Part shown: positions 1-13,700 of the stretch, in pieces | Numbering within the stretch: the stretch's first letter is position 1 | Layout of the letters: each line of letters starts with the position of its first letter | Assembly (NCBI RefSeq): GCF_905220365.1 | Contig: NC_061154.1 | Span: 14,198,001-14,262,000 of the forward strand | DNA from: Vanessa cardui | Lineage: Eukaryota; Arthropoda; Insecta; Lepidoptera; Nymphalidae | Direction of reading: 5' to 3' | Length of the DNA stretch: 64,000 bases | Notes under the pieces: model-generated | What the model was told of the DNA's origin: nothing | Databases searched by the model: none | What the model saw: the letters and a program-made list of their open reading frames with translations, nothing else | Position numbers and translations under genes: made by a program

Positions 1-1329
1 TGACTTTATCTTTGAATTTCATCAATCTATGAACAATAAAAATTGTAAAAGAAAATATAAAATACATGTTGAAACATGAATAAAAACGGACAATATGTCT
101 AAAACTCAACCAATTATATGGACAATCATCAAGATAGGGGCCAGTGGCGCAATTTACAGAAAAATAAAACACGGTCGCTTTTATTGTTCCAGTATTCAAA
201 ACCAACAGAAATAAAAACAATATGTCCTGTACAAACGGCCAAAAGCGTCCCGTTCTTTTAAAGTCAATACTCTGAATGACATTCGTAAAACATACCAAGA
301 TCGTTCAAAGCAATCTGTAATTTTAATCTATGGTTAATTGTTTTTTATTATTGAATGTAATTCTTAAAAGCGTGTCAATTTATAAAAATAATTATTCTAA
401 AATAAAAATTGTTATACTTGTAATAGATAATTATATAGACGATAACAGAGCCTGGAGTTAAATATTCGTTCTTTTTATCCACACACAATGAATGATGCTT
501 ACATTTGCTGCATATCACTTATGTAAAATTAGCTTCTTACTATTTCTTCGCAGTGGTATTTACATCTTAACTACTCGTAGCAATACCGGCTTTTACTAAA
601 ATTCTGTCTTTTAAAATGACAATTTAAAAGAAGTTAGAATAGTCTACTTGAATTGAGTATATTTATAATTTTATTTATATATCCACTTAATGTGATCATT
701 TTATATGCGTAATGCAGATGTATTCTATGACTGAAACGGTTCTTTTAATTGATCCCATTATATTTTTAGCAAGAACACTATTTATAGGTGATTGTATCGC
801 CCATTATTCTCTTTATAACATTTCTTAGATAAAACAACAGATGGAATAATTACTATTTAGTACAGGGGATGCGAAATATGAGCAAAATCATTAACATTTG
901 AGACTTTATTAAATTATTTTGAAAACTATAACAACTTTGATAACTACTATACTATACTATACTGACTATAACAACAGAAACACCCTTGAACTATTATAAA
1001 AAAATATTATCCTTATTAATATAAAATTGTACTTCAAAAATATTTTTCTAGAATAGGATTGAAGGATAAAAACTCATTTCAAAAACAATAATACCTATAA
1101 AATTACAAAGACGTTGATGTCGTTTCTATTTAGAGAGCAATAATTTTGATTTGTTTCGTTAGTGGCTCTATCTTGTCGTAAACGATCCTTCTATAACGCA
1201 TCAAGTGTAAAATTGCTTCAAAATTATGAACGGAATGCCAACTTCGATTTTCCTCTGTCGCGAGGCAGCGCAATAACGCGAATAAAAAAGAACTAAGAGC
1301 GACACAAAGCATTCAATTTTCGCCAAACC
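1..1329. other. AT-rich upstream DNA
   Basis: Upstream of the Ets65A promoter region. I see no gene, no recognisable exon and no repeat I can name. The short open frame on the minus strand near 1130-1312 has no protein-like features. Confidence 0.5.
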
Positions 1330-1635
1330 ATCGTCGGATAAGCTCGCTAACAGGCTGTCGCGGCCCACAAAGCGCAGTGATTACCAGCGCCGTCGAAGCG
1401 CCTCGTCATTATCTCCCCCTCCCTGTTTATTTTTCTCTGATAAAGATTAGCCGGAGTGTTTCGCTATTGGCGGGGCGTGTTGCGAGGGTGCGAGAGGCGG
1501 ACCAAGGGCGGCGTTAAGGGAAGCTCCGCCTACGATAGTGAAGAGACTGACGGTTGTCGGGCTGATAGAGTGTCGGTAGCGCCATGAGTAACGCACGTCT
1601 CGATATGATGCGCCCGTCGACGCCTTGATCGCGCC
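1330..1635 (+). promoter_or_regulatory. Ets65A: GC-rich promoter/5'UTR region of Ets65A
   Basis: Base composition changes sharply from AT-rich flank to a GC-rich stretch that ends at the start codon at 1636. No TATA box is evident. The position directly upstream of the first coding exon suggests core promoter plus 5'UTR. The transcription start is not resolved. This is inference from composition and position. Confidence 0.5.
1584..1628 (+). CDS. Upstream ORF (14 codons) before Ets65A
   Basis: ATG at 1584, then 13 further codons (MSNARLDMMRPSTP) and TGA at 1626-1628. It ends only 7 nt before the main ATG at 1636, a spacing at which it could damp initiation of Ets65A. Whether it is in the mature transcript depends on the unmapped transcription start. 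Confidence 0.3.
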   Translation: MSNARLDMMRPSTP

Positions 1636-1711
1636 ATGCTTGACATCAAAGGATCCGCCGACTACCTCAGTCGGTCGGGCACATTTACCAACTTCTCGAT
1701 GCTGTTCGCTG
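1636..1711 (+). CDS. Ets65A: Ets65A exon 1 (start codon)
   Basis: ATG plus 24 codons and one base (MLDIKGSADYLSRSG...), followed by a GTGAAT donor. It ends in phase 1, as required to join exon 2 (G|AT = Asp). The peptide is not a domain I recognise; support is the GC-rich context, the open frame, the donor and the phase. Confidence 0.72.
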
Positions 1712-4700
1712 GTGAATATGCCATTTTATTTGTGATTGTGGTGTGAAGTGGCGCCGGTGTTGTGTTCAGGGTCTTTATATATTTGTATAAGCTCGTTAAT
1801 ATTAATAATGATTATGTAATTAATCTAGTAAGTACACCACATTTATCGTTTGTGAGTTCTCCCCTTAGTTTATAGCAAATATAAATGTAGTATTATACAT
1901 ACAGGTATCGTTTAATTAGAGTATCTAAACAGTCAGTAAAATGTCAGTCATAAGTGTCATTGTTAAAGTCCAAGGTTATGAACATAAAGTATTGTTATTA
2001 ACCAAGCTTTACCAAGCAGACAAACATTTGAAACTAAGTGTATTAATATATTATGAAGCCCTACTATTTATTATATTTTTTTAACGAGTAAATAAAACCA
2101 AAATGTAGTTGTAGAAGTGATTTTACAATAATATCCTTTTCAAATAGATCGATGCTCTGTAAAACTTATCAAAAGATATAAACGCGCTCCGTATTACGTA
2201 ACTTAGTATAATTGAACAAAGCAAACCCGCAACGACACAGTAGATAGAATTTTGTAAAAGCTTTGTATATAAACAAGAAAATAGATTATATTAAAACAGA
2301 ATATTTACTATCTAAATGTGTTGTTATGTTTTTATTATAAGGTCAAGGCACAATTCAGATGTGTTATTATGCCTCTTTACGCGTATGACCTTTTTGGTTA
2401 AACAATTTATTTTTATGATCCTTGTGGCTGTAGTTACTCTGGCTTACTTACTCTTAAAAGTGTAACATAATGATTAGTATTGCTGTTTAGCGAAAAATAT
2501 GTGAAAAGTGGGTGGTACCTACAGACGGGATAGAACAAATCACCAACATCGAGTAAATTCTATATAAAAAACAAGACTTATTTATGTATAATTTAATATC
2601 GCACAAATATTTAAGTAACTATAATCAGTCAATCAAATCAATATCAGTCGTATCCATTTCGGGATTATTATATCAAGCGGACTAAGTACATAAAAGTTTT
2701 TTTAATAATAATTATACCTTTTTTTACTTTTCATGCGTAATTAAGGGCTGTTTTCAACTTTATCATTTTTATTTATATACTTATATGTACATGCAAACCA
2801 TTACGATATATACACAAACATTCATCAAAAGTAAATTTCAAACATCATATTTGATTGAAGTCTTATTTCAATTATTCTACTTTCTTTAGTATTATAAAGA
2901 TTTTGAGAAACCAATTAAATTTAAGCCTTATTCTTCTAAACCCTAATATAAAAAATATGGATACCGTCATGACCATAACACGGATCAAACCAGTAGCGTA
3001 CGGCAAGGTGACCGTTTTGATTTTGTTTGATTATTAACGTTTTTAATTTTGTAAAGTTGTATTGATTATATGATTTTGAATTTGACTAATTTGACAATCA
3101 ATTAAGAGGAAATCTGTAGCAACTCTGTATTAAACATAAAAATAAGTAAATAATTTTTTATTTTTTTTTTCAAATAGGCCTTAAAAAGTACTTTTCAATC
3201 TTTATTTAACAAATTTATATTCAAGCTTCGAATTAGCTCAAGGTTTCGAATTCTATCGAGAAGAACCGGCTGTAAAATCGTTAGTTTTCATTTCCAACAT
3301 TTAAAATACAAAGTTATATTAGTTAAATACAGTAAACATATGTACATACATTTAGATATCCTTTCTGAAAGTCTAAAATTATTATCGCCACGCTTTATAA
3401 TTTTATTTTTTCAAATTTATTTATTTATCGTCGAAGTTAAAAATATCTGCGGCATTTTAGTATAGAAACAAACGTTGCCCTAAGACGGGTTTATCGACTC
3501 CTCGGAGTCGGAAACATGGTGCTATAAGTTTAACCTTACTTCTTGTGTACATAATGATTATTCCTGATTCTACCAAGGTGATAATGTTTATGTAAACATA
3601 TTTTAACGCAACAGTGAGTAATTCTACTTTATTAAAATATCCCGAGTCTCTAGCAGCAAGGTTATAAATAGACCGTAGTTCTTTATTCTGTAAGTTATAT
3701 ATATATATACATATATATACTGGTATATGTATATATATGTACATATTTATATTTAATTTATTTTACATATTTTAACTTTAGCAAACTGTGCTATACCCTT
3801 CCATTGTTTAAACAGAATTAAGCCAATTATAATAATTACGGCATTAAATAAAATAATTCTGACGTAGTCACTCATATCAATTATATATTTACTATTTATT
3901 ATATATTTATTCATAGATTTAAAAAGCGCGATAGTACTAAATGAATATTCATCTTGATCATAATATTTTTAGTCGGATATATAAATTAATATAGCTGATA
4001 GATTAATAACTACATGCACGTGACTTTGACTTTGACCTTTATGATATAATAATATATTCAACATAATCTTATTTAAATTTAATAAATAAATATTTGCCAG
4101 GATAACGAATAGAACAAGAGAACAGTTTTTCACCATGTACGAATATTCGTGTCGTTGCTTACTTTCGCCAAATACGAAAACATGCATTTGTAAGTCGAGG
4201 GGCAAATGTATACCAAAAGGCGTTAATACGCCCATTTACAACTTCAAGGTTCCTTTAAAACTTGCCACTCCTCCCCGCGGCTTATAGCACTTCCAAAGGA
4301 CATAATGATAGCGGAATAGCTTCATCCCTTAATCACCGTCTCTTGTCACATAGTCTCCTTTGCAGTCATCTCGGTTACAGAGGGTTTTAACGTAACTAGC
4401 ACCAGCTCGACACGCTTTTTGAATAAGACACGTTCCTATTTGTGTTTCGAATTCTTAACGTCGCCACATAATTATGCTTCATACATTTTTAGAGAGACCA
4501 TCAAGAGTCCTTTTATCTTTTATTCCTGTTTTACTGTTTCCAAGTCGACGAGCAACTTAAATACTATTAAATACGTGAGTTGAGCTAATTTGAATTGTTT
4601 GTATATTTAACGAACAATTACGGTTGTAAATGTGCACACATTTTGATTGTTTACTTTATAAATGTCCACAGACACACGCAGCGCATGTGAAGTCTCTGTT

Positions 4701-7700
4701 TATATAATTCATTAGCACTTTTTAGTCGGTATTTAATATTACGATATTTTTAAATAAACCAAATTTTATTGTCTAGTTTCTAAATGGACAATTATTTTTA
4801 TTTTGATATAGCTTTTAGTTTTCATATGAAACAGCTGTATGAATAAGCTCATACAGCTGTTATGTAAATATATTTATATATGGTTTGATGGCTTACCATT
4901 AGATGGTAACAAGTCACGCCAATGTGATACAAACCTGATGAACCGAGATATTGTTATGTATGTTAATTTGTATATATGAGATAACTGGCTAGGTAGTACG
5001 GTAATAAAGAGAGCAATTATAATTATTGAAACTATACGTGTAAACTTAAACACTTTGTCAAATCTGTTATAAGTTTTGAAGTTATTTTCACTGAACCTTT
5101 TTTTTTACTCGGGTAACACATTATATTGTTTATTAATATTGACCAATTCTGAAAAGCCTTTAATTTATATATCGTTACCGTTTTCCAGTATAAATAACAT
5201 AAAAAAAAAATATTCACAATTTACATTACATTCGATGCTACGTTTACGTAGCATATATGTGTAGCATTGTCTACGGAAAACCGTAGTATGTATTGCCTAT
5301 ACTAAAATTCTTCTTAATATATTTTTTTTACTTAATACTTACCTATATTTTAAAAATAATTTTCATTGTTTAGCTTTGATGATTTCTTTGATTATTCTAT
5401 TGATTTTGATTAATTGTCCTCGTAGACTTTTTGAACTGACAGATTGACTAAATATAGTTGGTAGTAAATGTGAAGTGTTAATTTATTGTTATTAAATGAT
5501 ATTTTGTAATAGAAAATCACGTTGATTGCCTCGAAATTATATCACGGGTAAAATTATCTTCCAGCTAAAACTATTTTTGTCCTGCATATTAGTGAAACGT
5601 ACTATTACCTATTTTGTCTTGTGTTAAGTAAGGTATGTTTTTATTTGTGTATGTCTATGTATACTGCAAAATCAATTGGAGTGTGTTAATTAAATGTATC
5701 TTATATTATTACTCCGTTTTGTATGTGCTCATCGTTGTTTCGATTTTTCATGGAAAAGTGAGTAATGACTGATGACATTACATAATAATTAATGAAATAT
5801 GCATCAATAGAGCTTGATGTCACCAAAGACAAATTTGTATTATCTAAAAGAATTTTCTATGTCTACACGATCTACACGTGAACGTTAACTTTTACCTCTC
5901 ATATCTTAAAATGAAATTCATATGTGTTTAACGACCTCCATAGTCATAGTGTGTACACCGGTTTTCATTAGTAAGCCCGAGTTCACGAGGTCGATTCCCG
6001 GCCGAGTCGACGTAGATAAAAATCATTAGTTTTCTATGTTTTCTTGGGTCTGGGTGTTTGTAGTACCGTCGTTACTTCTTATTTTCCATAACAGCTTTCC
6101 TATAACGGCTTTAGTAACTTAAACTGGGATATTGCATGTGATGTTGTCCAATATTTATATTATTTATAGTTATATAACAACGAAAGTTATTCTCATTGTT
6201 CATAAAAGATTGACAACGAATAAATTATGCAACAATAATATACGAGTACGACAGAGTTAGTTTTAAATTAATCTAACAGCTATATACATAACTCGGTAGT
6301 ATGTTTATTCCATACTAAAAAAATATATGAAACAGTAATTAGCGACCACTTCAATGGAAAAAAGTTGTAAAAATGTAAAGTCCTTTTGGAAATATCAAAA
6401 TTAGGGGTGCACAACCGACTTCATTTCGAAATTTAAAGAGTATTTTCAACCGTTTGAAGTCGATACCGGCAGATTTTATATACATTTGTTAGTATTTAAT
6501 AGCAATAATTCAAAGACGGAACTAATGATTTAGCATTGACTTGATCTGTATGTACATATCTTTATTTAATACTATAAATGCGAAAAAAATGGTCTGTTAC
6601 CTCTTTACGCATAAAGCGCTGAACAGATTAAGATCATATTCGGTGTGGAGATAGTTTGAGACTCAAGAAGGAAAACAGGCTATTTTTTTTTTAATTTTCC
6701 CCTTGGTGTAAAATGGGATGTTACGTTTTTTGTGTATCGTTAAAGTTTGTTACGAAAATTACGAAAATTCAACTATAAATGATAAAATTAAAATTTAATT
6801 TTAGATTTTCGAAAAATCAGGTCTTACAATCGCCATGGTTTTAGAGAAGATATAAAGTCGTTCTTACTACAATTCTAATGTTCTAAATAATTGTGTATAT
6901 AATATCTATTGCACCGTGGGATTACCTGTAGTCTGGCCTAATTTCGAAATCAATCAGATTATAGATTAGATAAGCCTGATATTATCCCCTCGAATACAAA
7001 TACCTGTCTAGTCGGTTTATCTAACGCTGTTAACAATCGGCACTGTAGATGTCATGATCCTTATCCGTACACGCCTTCTGAGACATGCGATATGGTTTTC
7101 ACTAATATTCGCTGATACAATTACCGTCGAAAAAACAGCTTTAAATTGTTAAAAACATGATGTAGATATTGTATGCCGTAATGTGATCTTTAAAGCTGAT
7201 ATGATACCTTTCTTCGAGGAGCCAAGTGATTTCATTTGTAAAAGTCTATTCCTTGCAATACCTACTGTGATATTGAATAAATTGTTTGTGTAACGTTTCA
7301 ATATAATGAAAATAAAATAAATACAACTCTTATTATAGAATCTATAGAAAAAAATACGAAATCACTATTTAATTGTATATTAATGGTGGTGTTTTCACAT
7401 TAAATCACTTATACATAGTTTGACGTTCAAGTGTAAAATACATACGTATGTAATAAAAAGTAACGTATTAGGCCTTTTTTAGTGAAACCTACTAATAAGA
7501 AATTCTCATTTTTCTCATAGCTAGCCGTCATTATTCAAATATCACTCGGCAGAATTTATTTGGTTAATTCCGTTAGTTTTTATTTTCAATGTCGTTGACC
7601 TGGACTCTGTGGATCGATACAATGTTGTTCGTGAATGTGTGTGTATCTGAAATCAGAGTACGTTTTCAACTACGAAAGATCTATACATTAAAAGTCTATT

Positions 7701-10700
7701 TAAGTACTTTCTTAATTATGTGTATTGTACTCAAACTACCGAAGGTATCATTCAGACGTATGAGAATTTTGTGATATTGAAATAATAATTTAGATTATTA
7801 TTTTCAGATGCATCATATAAAAGTTCGTGGTCTACACATGCAACATCACAGGGTACGCAAGGTGAGTTGAATTATAATACATATATTTAAAATAGTCTTT
7901 TTAGAACTAATCGTTATACATACGTTTTAACAATAAACTCATATACACTTTATGACAACGATAGGATAAGCCATATAAAACAATTTTCATCTACTGGGCC
8001 GCAAATGTGAAAAAAATATTTAATGTAAATCAACAATAATATTAATTTTATCTGTAGGCTTAACAATTGATCTTATATTAAAATGATGCAACAATAATAT
8101 TCTTATACCGGTTAAATCAAAAAATATTTTGACTCGGAATAGATTATATTTTATTTAATAATGAACTACCAATAACTTCCGGTTCAATCTTTATTGTGTA
8201 ATGTAAACATCAAAAACAATTACCATAAAAACGTTTTTATGCATATGTTTTTAATTATTATTATTACTACCTATGATTAAAAAGGTTGTAACTTTCGATG
8301 GACGAAATCGATTTAAAGTTTATCCCAAAAAAATATTGAGATGGACTAATGTAAGTTATATTTTCGTTTTGTTAGCAGATTGGAAATAGACATCTTGACT
8401 TAAAAAAGCAGTTATAAATATAAATAGATTTTAAAATCTAAATGAGAATTTTCTTTGCTAAAATTGTAAAGGCGAAACTAGCTCGATCTGCCTGTTGTTT
8501 TTCACGAACAAACGATTGAGCAGGTTTTGATGAAATTTGATATAAACTAAGCTTGATCTCCAAGGAAAACCTATACATAAAACCTAACCTAACCGTCATA
8601 TATATAAAAAGTAACAACTCGTAAATGTCCACCGCTGGGAAAGCCTTAATTACGCTACAATCCGACTTCCATACAATGTTTCGTTTCGGATTGACATTAA
8701 ATATGAATTAGATATGAAAATATAGTAGTGCTTGCCCGCATTTGAACTCGCGACCTTTGATTAAATGCAAGTTTCATATCAATAAGGCTATTTCAACTGA
8801 ATTAATACATACATTTTTCCAACCTACATATTAAATTGTACAATTAACTTAAGCAAAACATTTCGACTGTAAGAATTCGATTGCGTGCTAATATTCGATG
8901 TAATATTTCGTTACTATAAATTTTTTACGCCTCAAAATCAAAACAGAGGGGATCTATAATGTAGCGCTGGCGCGATCGTCTGACGTGCGGCCGACACGCG
9001 CCGTATCCCGAACGACAATGCAAACTTAATTCTTTGATTGACATTTACAATATTTCGGTAAGTGACGCAATATGATGATTATCATTATACGCAGCGAGAA
9101 TATGGGGAGGCATTATCTTTGCACGCTTCGCTGCCGCGTTCCTTTGTTGCATAGACAATTTCTTGACTTGATTTGTAAATGTGAAATTGTTATATAATGT
9201 ACATAAATAATAATTATTCATATATATTTACGTATACATCTGAATAACGTTACATATATATTGTTTAAGTCACTGACACATGTAGGTTTATCTTATATGT
9301 TTTCCTTCATCGAACACATACTGAATCATAAACAGAAATTGATCACGTGAAATTTCAACGGTGCTTGCACGGATTTGAACCCGTAATCATACTCGACTAG
9401 ACGGGCCACCTTGGCCGTTATCTATCAAATAATAAAAGACTTATTAGCTTATGATTAATAATATCCACGATGACATAGCGGTATAAATTTAAGTCAATAT
9501 AATACAGTCCAAGAGAGCGTCGCGTCGTCGCGTCGGCCCGTGACGACTTAATGCCCCCGGACAATAGTTACAAACGATTTAGCCTCACCCCAGGGAGCTA
9601 TTATATTCTATACTATTATCAAAGCACTCGACAATATTCATGCGATACAAAATATAATAATTATACTTAGAACAACAAAGTTACTATTTTTCACTATTAC
9701 GAAAAGATAAATTAAAAATTAATTACGTGACAAAAATGACATATAAAAATCAAATTAGTATGAAAAAAAAAATTAAAAAATTGTGAATTATTTCATACAT
9801 ATAAAACTATTTAAAAGTCACTTACATCTTACAAATCGTTCGCATTATAGAATGAAAATATTTATTAATATAAAAATGAAGCAAATTATCGAATGTTACT
9901 TTAATAAATCCCCAATGACCTCCGACACAGCGTCCCTCGAGACTATTTCGAAACGAATTATGAATAAGCTAGCTACAACTTTATTTAAACTAAACGATAT
10001 TCATTAAGCGAGATTTGTGAGGTGACGCCCCTAATAACACCCTTACTTTGGAATGCTTATTAATAACTCTCATTAGCATATTTAATTTATTATTTTAAAC
10101 ATTCTCACATCTACATAATCATCGTCAATAAATTAAAAGAAGAAAATGCGTAAATAGTAAAATAAAATAATTCGATAAGTAGTTTTTTAACAATGATTAC
10201 TTCGACGCATTTGATTTCTTTTTTTCGACCTAATACCGAATTCAATAAAAGAAAGAGATATTTTAATAAAAACGTTACGCTGTGCACGAAATAAGAATCT
10301 GCGAAAGGAGACTTTAAAAATAAACCGATATTTTAAAGCGGGGTGCGCTGAAAGGAGACGAAGCTAGCGGCGGCTTCGAAAATTAACTGAGAGTGGCATT
10401 TGCCCGCCGTTCTCTACGCTCTTCTATTGTACGTAATTTGCTGTGAGTGTGAAAGAGATGGATTATAGAGGAAAAGTCGCTTTGGGAGAGGGAAACCATA
10501 AGCGCCCTATTGTTTTGCGTGCCGTGAAGCGAAAACGAGAGCTATACGTATTCTAAGTGTATATTATTAGACGGATGATTGTGATTTAAAATGAAAATCG
10601 TAATGTTTTCGTCGCTTTCGAAATTGGGATATTAATATTTCACGAGTATTTGGATATCTTTCTTATAGGAAAATTTAAACCAATACTTAAATAAGCATGA

Positions 10701-13700
10701 AGATACGCATTCGATCTACCTATTTTACTAGTAAAGTAAAACAATAGCGTGAAAATATTCCACAGCTGGTCTAAGGGCAAAATTCACCAGGCTGCACCAC
10801 GCTATGATATGTACTCAATAGTCTTGAATCAAAAAACATTATACGTAATTTTATAAAATAGTTTTTCTCGTTTTAAAAAACTAAGGCGTATTTTATTTGA
10901 AATTAGAATAATTAAAAATGAAAGAGGATAAAAAATTTAATAGCTTATCACACTTTTCAAAAGTTCTAGTTTCCACAAGGCTTTGTTTCATCAACCGTTC
11001 TGAAGGGTGACAAAGAGGCAAATCCCGTTCTTTCAACGAAATAGTTTAGACAACCGTCCTTTGATCTTACGTTTGGCGGGTATTGTCGGAAGCCGTAGGC
11101 TAATTCGCTTTGTGGGATTCTAAATAAAAACACACCAAAGACATATTAATTTGCATACGATTTCATAGTGTTAAATACAATTTTATAAAAAAAAAAAAAA
11201 CAATTGAATGTCAAATAAACATGGAATATTCGAACCAGAGCCGAAATAGCCTAGTAGTAAGAGGGCATGTCTCTTAACTGATGATTGCAGGTTCAAACGC
11301 AGGCACCACCTTTGAGTTTTCATGAGCTCTCTGTGTCTTAATTTCAACGGAATTCTAGCACATGTGTGACCAAATATACTCCTAATCTTCTTCTCAAAGG
11401 GATAGGACTTATACCACCAGTGGGAAATTTAGAGGCAATTACTATTATACCATTACTACAATCTTTCAGACCGAAAAAAAACTGATGTTAATATGAAATC
11501 CATACGATAGAATATAACTAAGATTTCGCAGTAAAGAAAGACACGAGGATCGTGTTTCGAGTGATTGATGCCGACGGCGATAGTGCTGTGATGAACAAAC
11601 AGCGGGGGATAGTGGCGCTTGTATAACATTTTCTATGTATAATGGAACGTTAGAGGTCACAGTTTTGGGACGTTTATTATATTTATACGATAATGGGAAA
11701 TTAAATAACTTAATATTTCCAAGTGAGAGTGTCTGATTTTCATTACGCTATATCATTAAAACCTTTACATTATCAAAAACGATTTTTACAAGCAATATAC
11801 ATATAATGATTTTAGCTTAATATTTCTAAGGATATTTACAATATAAATTGCCTACAGAATCGTTGGGATTCCGTATTTGTGTTCTGGATTCAATTCATTA
11901 TAAACATTAGTATCTTACTTCTACATATTAATATGATTAAAACTAAGATTAAAACTTTATATGACGCAAACGAAAAAAATATTTGGTGTCATTAAATAAT
12001 TATTTACTGGGCACCCGCCCCGACTTCACTTCTTTACTGATACCAAATATACTACAGAATTTGTTTATTAACACATCACATTATAAACTTCTAAAATTAT
12101 TAGTGTTTCTTTACTATACTGTCCATGTGTTATATTACAAAATCCGTTGCGCAGTTTTAAAGATTTAAGCATACATGGACAGAGACTGAAGCTTCCTTCC
12201 TATGGGCTTCCCGGGAAATTATGCAATTGGATTACCAGCTTTTTGGCAGATCGGAGCATCAAAGTCATTGTCGACGGTGCATGCTCTGACTTAAAATTCG
12301 TCAATGCTGGTGTTCCACAAGACTGCGTTCTATCACCCACTCTGTTTCTTCTGCATATTAATGATTTGTTGCAAATCGGGAACATTCATTGCTATGCAGA
12401 CGACAGTACCGTTGACACCTTATACACCGGCCGAGCTAATATTTCTCGGGAAAACGTCGAAGAGAACCGGAACAAACTTGTGTCTGAAATCGAGTCTTCA
12501 TTAAACGAAGTCTCGAATTGGGGCCGGCTAAATCTAGTCCATTTCAACCCCAAAAAGTCGCAAGTTTGCGCGTTAACCGCTAAAAAGACACCATTTGTCG
12601 TATCTCCACGATTTGAGAACATTCCGATAGCCGCTACAGGTAGTATCGGAATACTTGGCGTTGATATTTCGAGCCTCGTTCAGTTCCGCGGTCAATTGGA
12701 AGGCAAAGCCAAATTGGCTTCAAAAAAGCTGGGCGTGCTCAGCAAGGCGAGACAGTATTTCACGTCGGCCCATCGCCTAAAACTTTACAAGGCGCAAATT
12801 CGGCCTCACATGGAGTACTGCTCTCACCTCTGGGCGGGTGCTCCCCAGTACCAGCTCCTTCCATTTGACCGCATCCAACGTAGAGCGGCTCGAGTTATCG
12901 ACGATCAAGCCCTTTCCGATCTCCTTGATCCTTTGGCTTTGCGTAGAGATGTCGGATCACTCTGCATCTTCTACCGAATTTTTCACGGGGAATGTTCCGA
13001 GGAATTGTTCGGATTAATCCCGGCTGCTGAATTTCACCTTCGGACATCTCGCCAAAATTCTAAGTTTCACCCGCACCACCTTGATGTCCGAAAATCCACA
13101 ACAGCGCGATTTCTCAGACATTTTCTGCCTCTCACAACCACTTTGTGGAACCAGCTTTCGTCGGCGGTTTTTCCGAACCGATACGACATGGGAACCTTCA
13201 AGAAAAGAGCGTACTCCTTTTTGAAAGGCCGGCAACGCACCTGCAAGCCCCCTGGTGTTGCAGATGTCCATGGGCGGTGGTAGTCACTTTCCATCAGGTG
13301 AGCCTCCTGCTCGTTTGCCACCTATGCTATAAAAAAAAAAAAGACAGCGACTTTGTTTTATACTATTAGTGATACTAAGTTGATAACTGGTGTCATTAAC
13401 AAAGCTTATCTTTATAGTAGGTATAGATAATATTACCAGACTGTTCTGTAGTCTCGAACTTCGAAAATTTTTATTATGTTTTTTTTTTTTTTTATATACT
13501 ATAATTATTTTTATATGTTTTCCCTTTTCATTTTCTTAATGTTAATAATTTTTATGTAAATATATTAACTAATTTTATAAGTTTTTAATTCCAATATGAT
13601 AGGTATAAATTTTCATATGATTTCGATTTAATATACAACTTACATGGTAGAATATTGAGTTTTATGATAGTGTGGTTATTAATTCTTTATTTTCAAAATT

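Larger units (their letters stand above)
1712..7807 (+). other. Ets65A: Ets65A intron 1
   Basis: 6.1-kb AT-rich intron. It holds repeat fragments near 2418-2545, 3167-3320, 5965-6172 and 6585-6700, an AT tract near 3695-3745, and short hairpins near 4830-4861 and 5234-5253. No exon recognised. Confidence 0.7.

Noticed and set aside
12147..12185. First codons of the long open frame leading into the LINE
   Set aside because: They translate the flanking dispersed repeat, not the retrotransposon; the LINE begins near 12186.
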